Shown here piece by piece: positions 1-6,065 of a stretch of DNA of 30,881 bases (its first letter is position 1; every line of letters begins with the position of its first letter). Origin of the DNA: a virus. The stretch is taken from positions 1 through 30,881 of the IMG/VR virus record IMGVR_UViG_3300024520_000336. One strand, given 5' to 3'. The notes below the pieces were generated by a model. It was not told the origin of the DNA. It was given only the letters and a program-made list of their open reading frames with translations, and ran no database searches. A program made the position numbers and the translations under genes.

Positions 1-11
1 GGTAGCGTGTC
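1..11. repeat. Terminal direct repeat, left copy
   Basis: The 11 bases GGTAGCGTGTC are identical to the last 11 bases of the window (30871-30881). They lie about 50 bases upstream of the first gene and 360 upstream of the terminase small subunit, which is where cos phages keep their packaging site. They may be a filled-in cohesive end (lambda has a 12-base overhang) or the overlap left by a circular assembly. The sequence alone does not separate these. Confidence 0.7.
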
Positions 12-57
12 TCCGTTACTTTTTTAGCGACAGCAATTTGGTTCACCGACTCGAGCG

Positions 58-378
58 ATGATAAACCCGAAAGAACTCCCCGACGACGAGACGTTCGAGA
101 CTGTCTCTCGTGTTGGTCGTCTCATGCACGAGTTTATTACCCGGCATGAAACCCCGCTGAAATATCAAGGCGACTTTCCAAAGATCGCCAACGCATTGAT
201 TCGCTCCGGCGCAATCGTGGACGAGTACGGATTCCGGTTTGTCGACCTCCCCGACTTAACGGCGATGCTTGAGCTTTCAAGCCATTGGTTTAACTACTAC
301 ACCGACGAAGACGGCAACACCAAGTCGACCAACAAGATCGATTGGATCAAAGAAGCAAAGGCACGCAATGGCAGTTGA
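58..378 (+). CDS. Hypothetical protein preceding the terminase genes
   Basis: A 106-residue protein that I do not recognise. It is soluble-looking, with no membrane segment or cysteines, acidic at the N terminus and carrying aromatic residues in its second half (HWFNYYTDEDG). The ATG at 58 has no Shine-Dalgarno sequence, but if the window ends are joined the stop of a short frame crossing the junction overlaps it as ATGA, the usual coupling in this genome. Its last 11 bases overlap the terminase small subunit start at 368, so the two are probably co-translated. Its position just before the terminase suggests a packaging accessory or HNH-replacing factor, but that is only inference. Confidence 0.7.
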   Translation: MINPKELPDDETFETVSRVGRLMHEFITRHETPLKYQGDFPKIANALIRSGAIVDEYGFRFVDLPDLTAMLELSSHWFNYYTDEDGNTKSTNKIDWIKEAKARNGS

Positions 379-829
379 CGCTAAAGAGTGGACGCTCTCG
401 GGCTTGTCCGTCGAACTCCGCATGGATCACCGCGGACTCTCAAAGAAGATTGAAGACGTCAAGACGTGCCGCGAAACCAAGCGGTCAAAGTTCTATCGCA
501 TGGCGGACATCGTTCGCGCCCTCATCGATGGCAACAAGTCGGCGCAACCGTTCGAGGAATCCCGAGCGCGGAAGATGGCAGCGGATGCCGATCTCGCCGA
601 GATCAAGGCGGCGATGATGTCGCGCTCATCCATCGAGGTCGAGACAGTCTTGCGGGTATGGGAACAAGTCGTCGTTGCGTTGCGCCAAAAGGTCATGCAC
701 GCCGAGTCGCTTGATGAGACAGAGCGTCGCGAGATGTTGGAAGACTTACAAAAGATCGAGATTGATGAGTATTTTGAGACCGGAAAACAAAGCGTCGACG
801 ATGGTCAAGTCGACGCTGACTCTGCTTGA
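368..829 (+). CDS. terS: Terminase small subunit (Nu1-like)
   Basis: A 153-residue protein likely to recognise the packaging site and hand DNA to the large subunit. Residues about 8-30 (LSGLSVELRMDHRGLSKKIE) look like a helix-turn-helix of the Nu1 kind, in which a regulatory helix-turn-helix picks DNA. The middle and C-terminal parts are charged and helical (RARKMAADADLAEIKAA, then VETVLRVWEQVVVALRQK), as in terminase small subunits that oligomerise. The C terminus is acidic. I chose ATG 368 over an upstream in-frame ATG at 269 because 368 overlaps the end of the preceding gene by 11 bases, while the longer version has an arginine/threonine-rich N terminus typical of out-of-frame translation. 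It overlaps the large subunit by 29 bases. Confidence 0.85.
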   Translation: MAVDAKEWTLSGLSVELRMDHRGLSKKIEDVKTCRETKRSKFYRMADIVRALIDGNKSAQPFEESRARKMAADADLAEIKAAMMSRSSIEVETVLRVWEQVVVALRQKVMHAESLDETERREMLEDLQKIEIDEYFETGKQSVDDGQVDADSA

Positions 830-2657
830 CCCGCCGCCCGACTTGAATGTCTGGCAATGGGCGGAGGCGTATCGTCGCCTCGGCAAAGACGTCACCGCAA
901 AGCCGGGTCGATACAAGACCTCGACCGCTCCGTATCAGATCGAGCCACAAGAGTCGTTCACCGACTCGGAGGTGCAGACAACCGTCTTGTGTTGGGCGTC
1001 TCGTCTCGGCAAGACGGAGTTGATCAACAACTTGCAAGGCTACATCATCGACGTCGACCCGTCTGGCATCTTGGTCGTTTACCCGACTCTCGACTCGGCG
1101 AAGAAATGGAGCAAAGAGTTTTTCACGCCGATGATCAAAGCGACTCCCAAGTTGCACGGCAAGATCGCCGAGCCACGATCGAGAGACGCGAACAATACGA
1201 TCTTGGCGAAGCAATTCCCCGGCGGAAAGATCAGCGGCATCGGCTCGAACTCCCCGACCGGGTTTCGTCAGATTCAAGCGCGCGTTGTTCTCTGCGATGA
1301 GATTGACGCATACGAAGCCGGAAGCGAAGGCGACCCGATCTCGTTGGCATTCCGGCGGTCGGACAATTACAAGAACTCGATTCAAGTCTTGTCGTCGACG
1401 CCAACACTCCGAGGCGTGAGTCGGATCGAGGCGTGGCTCGAGAGGTCAGACAAACAGCAATGGTTTTGCCCGTGTCCGAGTTGCGGTCACTTCCAAGTTT
1501 TGAAGTGGGGCCAAGTCAAGTGGGAGAAAGATCAACCCGAGACCGCTTGGTATGAATGCGAGAAATGCGCCGAGTCGGTTGGTGACGCCGGTCGGGTCGC
1601 GATGGTGCGCGCGGGCGAGTGGAGAGCGACCGCACCGTTCACCGGAGTTCGCGGCTATTGGTTGAGTGGGCTGAACACGATGTTCCCGGCCAAGCGCGGA
1701 TTCGGCGGGCGACTGCATCAGTTCGCGGTTGAGTTTCTCGATGCCAAGCGCGGAGGCGTTGAGATGCTCAAGTCGTGGACGAATACGTTTCTCTCCGAGA
1801 CTTGGGAAGAAGAGACCGAGCGGATTGAGATCGCGCCATTGATGAGCCGCCTCGAGCCATACCCGGCAGAGTGTCCCGACGGAGTGATCGCTTTGACTGC
1901 CGCGGTCGACGTCCAAGGCGACCGTCTCGAGTGTCAGGTCGTCGGATGGGGAGAGTCGGACGAGGCATGGGCGATCGATCTGTTCAAGATATTCGGATCG
2001 CCGGAGTCTCCCGACACTTGGAAAGCACTCGACGAGATATTGACGAAGTCATTCGATCACGAGAGCGGCGCGGTTCTCAAGATCAAGCGAGCGTTCATCG
2101 ATTCCGGTTTTCTCGAGCAATCCGTTTATCACTTCGTCAGAGATCGCCAATCTCGGGGAGTGTTCGCGATTAAAGGCTCGAGCGATCAGAGCGCGCCATT
2201 GTGGAAACCTCCGCGCAGAGTCAAAGGTCATGGCGTCGGCATCATCGGCATCGGCGGCAACGTGGCGAAAGACATCTTGTTTGGGAGGCTCAAACAGACC
2301 GACGTCGGGCCGAGATACGTTCACTTCCCCGAGGGGCGCGGATTCGACGAGGCTTATTTCGCGCAGTTCAGGGCAGAAGAAAAGCGCACCAAGTACGTCC
2401 GCGGGTTTCCCGTGTTCGAGTGGAAGAAAGTCGCCGAGCGCAACGAGGCGATCGATTTGTGGGCATACAACATCGCCGCGCTTGAATCGATGCGGCTCAA
2501 CCTCGATCGCGAGCGGGGCAGCGTTGACAAGCAGACCGAGGCGAAACCAAAACCAGACTCTCGCGAGTATCTATTGCAACCCGCCAAACCCAAGAAACAA
2601 CCCGTCAAGAATCGACCTAGACGTCAAGGCGGCGGATTTGCCCAATCTTGGCGTTGA
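801..2657 (+). CDS. terL: Terminase large subunit, GpA family
   Basis: A 618-residue packaging motor ATPase and nuclease of the lambda GpA family. The Walker A-like motif WASRLGKTEL is at about residues 65-74 and the Walker B motif VVLCDEID at 162-169. A zinc-knuckle-like set of cysteines follows (C225, C228, C253, C256), as in many GpA proteins. The nuclease half begins near VDVQGDRLECQVVGWG and contains the family's conserved block around FLEQSVYHFVRDR. The C terminus is Lys/Arg/Pro-rich. ATG 801 is chosen because it starts the conserved MVKSTLTLLDPPP segment and overlaps terS by 29 bases; upstream in-frame codons give shadow sequence. The length is normal for the family. Confidence 0.97.
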   Translation: MVKSTLTLLDPPPDLNVWQWAEAYRRLGKDVTAKPGRYKTSTAPYQIEPQESFTDSEVQTTVLCWASRLGKTELINNLQGYIIDVDPSGILVVYPTLDSAKKWSKEFFTPMIKATPKLHGKIAEPRSRDANNTILAKQFPGGKISGIGSNSPTGFRQIQARVVLCDEIDAYEAGSEGDPISLAFRRSDNYKNSIQVLSSTPTLRGVSRIEAWLERSDKQQWFCPCPSCGHFQVLKWGQVKWEKDQPETAWYECEKCAESVGDAGRVAMVRAGEWRATAPFTGVRGYWLSGLNTMFPAKRGFGGRLHQFAVEFLDAKRGGVEMLKSWTNTFLSETWEEETERIEIAPLMSRLEPYPAECPDGVIALTAAVDVQGDRLECQVVGWGESDEAWAIDLFKIFGSPESPDTWKALDEILTKSFDHESGAVLKIKRAFIDSGFLEQSVYHFVRDRQSRGVFAIKGSSDQSAPLWKPPRRVKGHGVGIIGIGGNVAKDILFGRLKQTDVGPRYVHFPEGRGFDEAYFAQFRAEEKRTKYVRGFPVFEWKKVAERNEAIDLWAYNIAALESMRLNLDRERGSVDKQTEAKPKPDSREYLLQPAKPKKQPVKNRPRRQGGGFAQSWR

Positions 2658-2756
2658 AAAAAAGTTTCGATTTTTCTTGTACTCTTTAACCTAACAGGGT
2701 AGGTTTCCCCCATGCGGTGCAAGAAACCGCAAAACAACAAGAGAAAAAACAACAAA
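2658..2756 (+). promoter_or_regulatory. Leader with possible promoter before the small-gene cassette
   Basis: This is a 99-base AT-rich gap, unusual in this compact genome. It holds an inverted repeat AACCTA-ACAGGG-TAGGTT (about 2688-2705) and a second small hairpin TGCGGT-GCAAGAA-ACCGCA. The stretch TTG-N20-TAGGTTTC resembles the Bacteroidota promoter layout (TTTG-N19-21-TAnnTTTG), and no good sigma70 pair is obvious. The segment ends in an A-rich leader containing GAGAAAAAACAA (2741-2752), a 12-base string also found before the start codons at 10015 and 24100. A promoter here is plausible, but I could not fix its exact position. Confidence 0.35.
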
Positions 2757-3206
2757 ATGACAACAACAAAAGCAAAAACAAAACTTGCATCATTTAGCAT
2801 TAGCAAAAAAATGGTGCGTGAGATCGCGGTCACTATACGCGCAAACGAAACCGTCGACAGCAAGCTCGGTCTTTATTTAGATTTAGGTTATGACGTCGAC
2901 TTGGTTAAGTGGAAAAAGCTGTCCGACGAAGACAAAGAGAGCATGGCAAAAGGCCAAGCCGCTTACACGTTCGGATGGCGGCTCGTTCTGCAAGATGCAG
3001 CAAACGAATACAAGACACTCAAAAAGTGGGCGGGCAATCTAAACCGCAAAGGCAACATGACTTGCCTTTTGGCTTTAGATGTAAACACCGTAAAGCTAAA
3101 CTTGGAGACATTCGGAAAGTTAAACGACGAAAGCAAGTCGCTTCGGGTTGAGTTTAATGACGACGCCGAGGCTTTGTTTTACTCGGTCGGGAGGGCAAGC
3201 GCATGA
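2757..3206 (+). CDS. Hypothetical protein, first gene of the small-gene cassette
   Basis: A 149-residue protein of unknown family. It starts with a Lys/Thr-rich stretch (MTTTKAKTKLASFSISKKM) followed by a mixed helix/strand body; tryptophans occur in WKKL, GWRL and KKWAGN. There is no signal peptide or membrane segment. I chose ATG 2757, which follows an A-rich leader; an in-frame ATG at 2712 would add 15 residues of translated leader. Base composition is visibly more A-rich than that of the flanking terminase and head genes, which fits acquisition from elsewhere. The stop overlaps the next start as ATGA. Confidence 0.75.
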   Translation: MTTTKAKTKLASFSISKKMVREIAVTIRANETVDSKLGLYLDLGYDVDLVKWKKLSDEDKESMAKGQAAYTFGWRLVLQDAANEYKTLKKWAGNLNRKGNMTCLLALDVNTVKLNLETFGKLNDESKSLRVEFNDDAEALFYSVGRASA

Positions 3207-3451
3207 TTGAACTCGCCAAACCAGTTGCGCGCAAGTCGCGCTTGAATGTCCACGCGGCTCGGGATCGGAAAGTCGTCGTCTCACTCGAGGCGACCGACAC
3301 GATCTCGATCCGCCCGATCGGGACGCGGAAGGCAAAAGCATACTCGATGACGTTCGAGGATTTCTTTTGGTCATGCGCTCGAGCGCGAGTCAATGCCGAC
3401 CGGGCCGAGAAAGCGGCAAAGCGCAAAGCCAAGAGAAAGGCGAAACGATGA
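3203..3451 (+). CDS. Small hypothetical protein with highly basic tail
   Basis: An 82-residue protein of unknown family. The first 55 residues look like a small beta-rich domain (RKVVVSLEATDTISIRPIG) followed by an aromatic helix (MTFEDFFWSCARARV). The last 15 residues are a Lys/Arg/Ala repeat (AEKAAKRKAKRKAKR), typical of nucleic-acid-binding tails. The start overlaps the preceding stop (ATGA) and is preceded by a purine-rich GGGAGG. The stop overlaps the next gene in the same way, so it belongs to one translational unit of four genes. Nucleic-acid binding is inferred from charge only. Confidence 0.75.
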   Translation: MIELAKPVARKSRLNVHAARDRKVVVSLEATDTISIRPIGTRKAKAYSMTFEDFFWSCARARVNADRAEKAAKRKAKRKAKR

Positions 3452-3810
3452 GACATCTCACGAAACTACAACGGCAAGCGATGTATTCGCTCGAGGCATA
3501 CGCGGGCAAGACTGTCGAAGTTGCGACGAGTCAATACGCGATGCCGATGCCAATGGCGGACTCCTCACTTCAAAGCAATTGGTCGCCGGTTGCGCTTGTT
3601 CCGTTCCAAGTCTTGAAAGCATTGGAGAACAAGCGACTCGTCGAGATCGTCAACAAGTATCGGCGGGGCGCGGACGTCAAAGTATTAAGCCCGGCAATCA
3701 AATGCGATTGCGGAGTTGAGTGGGGTCTCAATTGGGTGACGGTCGGCCCCTATAACACCGGCAGCATTTGGGGATGCCGCAAGTGTTCACCGGAGGATTA
3801 TCGTGATTAA
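3448..3810 (+). CDS. Hypothetical protein with C-terminal CxC...CxxC motif
   Basis: A 120-residue protein. Residues 86-113 contain KCDCG...WGCRKC (C86, C88, C110, C113), a likely zinc site. Upstream is a segment that reads like a small winged-helix or regulatory helix pair (VPFQVLKALENKRLVEIVNKY). I do not recognise the family. ATG 3448 overlaps the preceding stop as ATGA and has GAAAGG upstream; longer in-frame starts give shadow sequence. It overlaps the next, very small gene by 8 bases. A DNA- or RNA-binding role is possible but unproven. Confidence 0.75.
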   Translation: MRHLTKLQRQAMYSLEAYAGKTVEVATSQYAMPMPMADSSLQSNWSPVALVPFQVLKALENKRLVEIVNKYRRGADVKVLSPAIKCDCGVEWGLNWVTVGPYNTGSIWGCRKCSPEDYRD

Positions 3811-3970
3811 GAAAATCAAATGCCCGAATTGCGGTGAAGACGTGCCGGTCGCCTCGATACTTGGATCGAAGACGTCCCGCGCCAAGACCAAGTCGAGCCG
3901 CGCCAATGCCTCGAAACCTCCCCGACGGGGATCGAGACCGAGGGGTCGACCGCCCAAGCGCAAAGAGTAG
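3803..3970 (+). CDS. 55-residue CxxC / AT-hook protein
   Basis: This is a short gene with a GTG start. Its codons read VIKKIKCPNCGEDVP at the N terminus, giving a single CPNC zinc-knuckle half-site, and end in RGSRPRGRPPKRKE, which contains the AT-hook core PRGRP flanked by basic residues. AT-hooks bind the minor groove of AT-rich DNA. GGAGG at 3792-3796 lies 6 bases before the GTG, one of the best Shine-Dalgarno sequences in the window, and the start overlaps the previous stop by 8 bases. A strong terminator follows 8 bases after the stop. With only two cysteines it would need a partner or dimer to hold zinc. Function unknown. Confidence 0.75.
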   Translation: MIKKIKCPNCGEDVPVASILGSKTSRAKTKSSRANASKPPRRGSRPRGRPPKRKE

Positions 3971-3977
3971 CAGCAAG

Positions 3978-4004
3978 CCGCCGGATCATCCCGGCGGTTT
4001 TTTT
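3978..4004 (+). terminator. Rho-independent terminator
   Basis: A perfect 7-base-pair GC stem (CCGCCGG at 3978-3984 and CCGGCGG at 3991-3997) with a 6-base loop ATCATC, followed by seven T residues (3998-4004). It closes the four-gene cassette that starts at 2757 and insulates it from the head genes starting at 4030. Confidence 0.93.
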
Positions 4005-4006
4005 GT

Positions 4007-4029
4007 CGCTACCATTGCCGCAAAGTTAA
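4007..4029 (+). promoter_or_regulatory. CGCTACCA leader element, copy A
   Basis: CGCTACCA (4007-4014) is followed by exactly 15 bases and then ATGG of the head-tail joining gene. The same octamer at the same distance from an ATGG occurs at 6017 and 15580, and the 15-base spacers are similar (this one ends GCAAAGTTAA). It lies immediately after the terminator, so it may be part of a start-proximal transcription or translation signal. Confidence 0.45.
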
Positions 4030-4593
4030 ATGGCGGCGGCTATACCGACGAAAGAACCAGAGACGCTAGTTGCGGGCGACACTTGGAAGTGGAAACGCAG
4101 CTTGTCGGACTATCTGGCAAGCGACTCTTGGTCGCTCACTTACTATCTCCGAAAGTCCGGCTCGAGCGCGATCACGGTCACATCGAGCGCGGACGTTGAC
4201 GATCATCTCGTGACGGTTGCCGCGGCGACGACCGCCGCATACACGCCCGGCACTTGGGACTTTCGCGGCTACGTCACCAAGTCCGCCGAGCGTTTCGAGG
4301 TCTTCAACGGAGTTCTCGAGATCGAGACGAACCCGGCGACCGCCGCGTCAAGTTACGATCCGCGGACGCACGCCGAGAAAGTTCTCGACTCGATCGAGGC
4401 AGTTCTCGAATCCCGCGCGACCAAAGAGGTCTTGAGCTTCAGCGTCGAGGGCAACTCGCTTTCGAGCTACCCGCACGAGCAACTCTTGGTGATGCGCTCA
4501 CGTTACCGGGTTGAGGTCGAGCGCGAGAAAGCAGTCGAGCGACTCAAGGTCGGGCGCGCCTCTGGTCGTATCATTCTCACGAGGTTTCAATGA
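4030..4593 (+). CDS. Putative head-tail joining protein with gpW-like C-terminal domain
   Basis: A 187-residue protein between terminase and portal, where lambda-like phages carry gpW. The first 105 residues form a beta-rich domain with the pattern TWKWKRSLSDY, WSLTYYLRK, GTWDFRGYVT and FEVFNGVLEI, resembling the N-terminal Ig-like modules of some phage baseplate proteins. Residues from about 113 onward (THAEKVLDSIEAVLES, a beta hairpin KEVLSFSVEGNS, then helix YPHEQLLVMRSRYRVEVEREKA) match the helix-hairpin-helix layout of gpW, which plugs the portal after packaging. The assignment rests on position and this layout, not on a search. It overlaps the portal start by 4 bases (ATGA). Confidence 0.6.
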   Translation: MAAAIPTKEPETLVAGDTWKWKRSLSDYLASDSWSLTYYLRKSGSSAITVTSSADVDDHLVTVAAATTAAYTPGTWDFRGYVTKSAERFEVFNGVLEIETNPATAASSYDPRTHAEKVLDSIEAVLESRATKEVLSFSVEGNSLSSYPHEQLLVMRSRYRVEVEREKAVERLKVGRASGRIILTRFQ

Positions 4594-6065
4594 ACAAATT
4601 TCTCTCTCGGCTCGCCGACCGTTTCGGTTTTCAACCCAAGATTCACAAGCGGAGTTTTGCCGCGGCAAAGATCAACCGTCTCACAAACGATTGGGCCACG
4701 GTCATCTCAAGCGGCGACGCCGAGATCAAAGGCGACTTGAAGACACTCCGAGCGCGCGCCCGCGAACTCGAGCGGAACAACGACTACGCTCGCCGCTATT
4801 TCAAGGCACTCGAGAACAACGTACTCGGCTCGACCGGGATCGGGTTGCAAATGAAGTCGCGCGACTTCTCGGGAAACCTTGACCAGCAAGCCAACAAAAA
4901 GATCGAGGCCGCGTTCTCGGATTGGGGCAGCAAATACAATTGTTGCGTCGACGGATGCACGACGTGGATTGACGTGCAACGTCTCGCACTCCGCTCGATG
5001 GCTCGCGACGGATCGGTCTTGATTCGCTTCGTCCGCGGTTACGCGAACCCGTACAGTCTCGCCTTGCAGATCATCGAGGCGGATCATCTCGATCACGATT
5101 TCAATGACAAGACCGCCGACGGTCAAGTTCGCTTTGGCGTCGAGACGGACAAGTTCGGCAAGCCAGTTGCGTATCACGTTCTGCAACGGCATCCCGGCGA
5201 CGTTCACGTCTTGGGCTACGCGGCGAACAAGCGCGAGCGCATCCCGGCGAGTGAGGTCTTGCACTTGTTCGTTAAAGACCGACCCGGCCAAACGCAAGGC
5301 GTGCCTTGGCTTGCGAGCGCGATCTCGGGCTTGCGAATGCTTGAAGGCTATCGCGAAGCCGAGCTTGTGGCGGCGCGGCTCGGCGCGGCGAAGTGTGGAT
5401 TTTATACAGAGACAAGTCCCGACGGTTACGTCTCGAGCGAAGATTCGGACGGCAATCTAGTTTATGAAGCCGAGCCGGGCGCGTTCGAGCGTCTGCCGAT
5501 GGGCATGGATTTCAAGACGGTCGACTTTCAACATCCAAACGGAGCGTTTGGCGACTTCAACAAAGCGGTCTTGCGCGGCGTTGCTTCCGGTCTTGGCGTC
5601 TCTTACAACACACTCGCGAACGATCTCGAGGGGGTCAACTACTCGTCGATCCGCGCCGGTCTCTTGGACGAGCGCGAGGAATACAAGACGCATCAAAGTT
5701 TTATCATCGACCATCTCTGTCGCCCGGTATTCTTTGCGTGGCTCGAGCAAGCACTCTTGACGGACGCGCTGAATCTACCCGCCGAGAAGATGGACAAGTT
5801 CAACGCGGCAGAGTTCCGCGGACGACGCTGGCAATGGGTCGACCCACTCAAAGACGTGCAAGCCAACATCACCAGCATCGAGGCAGGTTTGAAGTCCCGG
5901 CGGCAAGTGGTCTCCGAGATGGGCGGAGACTTCGAGGATGTCATCGATGAACTCGCCGAGGATCAAAGTCTGATCGAGGCCGCGGGGGTCAGCTTGGGAG
6001 ATTCATCAAAAGAAACCGCTACCAATGAACAAAAACAAAATGGCGACGAAAACGCTACCGACTAA
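4590..6065 (+). CDS. Portal protein, lambda gpB family
   Basis: A 491-residue protein that forms the dodecameric DNA entry ring at one capsid vertex. It shows the hallmarks of the lambda-type portal family: an N-terminal segment rich in basic residues, then LRARARELERNNDYARRYFKALENNVLG, ARDGSVLIRF, EADHLDH, RIPASEVLHLF and RPGQTQGVPWLA, with the stem region FGDFNKAVLRGVASGLGVSYNTL and the later GVNYSSIRAGLLDERE block. The C terminus is acidic and polar. It overlaps the preceding gene by 4 bases and the protease-capsid gene by up to 41 bases. Confidence 0.95.
   Translation: MNKFLSRLADRFGFQPKIHKRSFAAAKINRLTNDWATVISSGDAEIKGDLKTLRARARELERNNDYARRYFKALENNVLGSTGIGLQMKSRDFSGNLDQQANKKIEAAFSDWGSKYNCCVDGCTTWIDVQRLALRSMARDGSVLIRFVRGYANPYSLALQIIEADHLDHDFNDKTADGQVRFGVETDKFGKPVAYHVLQRHPGDVHVLGYAANKRERIPASEVLHLFVKDRPGQTQGVPWLASAISGLRMLEGYREAELVAARLGAAKCGFYTETSPDGYVSSEDSDGNLVYEAEPGAFERLPMGMDFKTVDFQHPNGAFGDFNKAVLRGVASGLGVSYNTLANDLEGVNYSSIRAGLLDEREEYKTHQSFIIDHLCRPVFFAWLEQALLTDALNLPAEKMDKFNAAEFRGRRWQWVDPLKDVQANITSIEAGLKSRRQVVSEMGGDFEDVIDELAEDQSLIEAAGVSLGDSSKETATNEQKQNGDENATD
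6017..6039 (+). promoter_or_regulatory. CGCTACCA leader element, copy C
   Basis: CGCTACCA (6017-6024) followed by 15 bases and ATGG at 6040, inside the 3' end of the portal gene. The spacing matches the copies at 4007 and 15580 exactly. The downstream ATG at 6040 is an in-frame alternative start of the protease-capsid gene, which suggests that 6040 rather than 6025 may be the real start. Confidence 0.4.

Noticed and set aside
693-1385. A 230-codon reverse-strand frame opposite the terminase genes
   Set aside because: It lies opposite the well-conserved TerS/TerL coding sequence and its translation is Arg/Val/Leu-rich without recognisable motifs, as expected from antisense of this codon usage.
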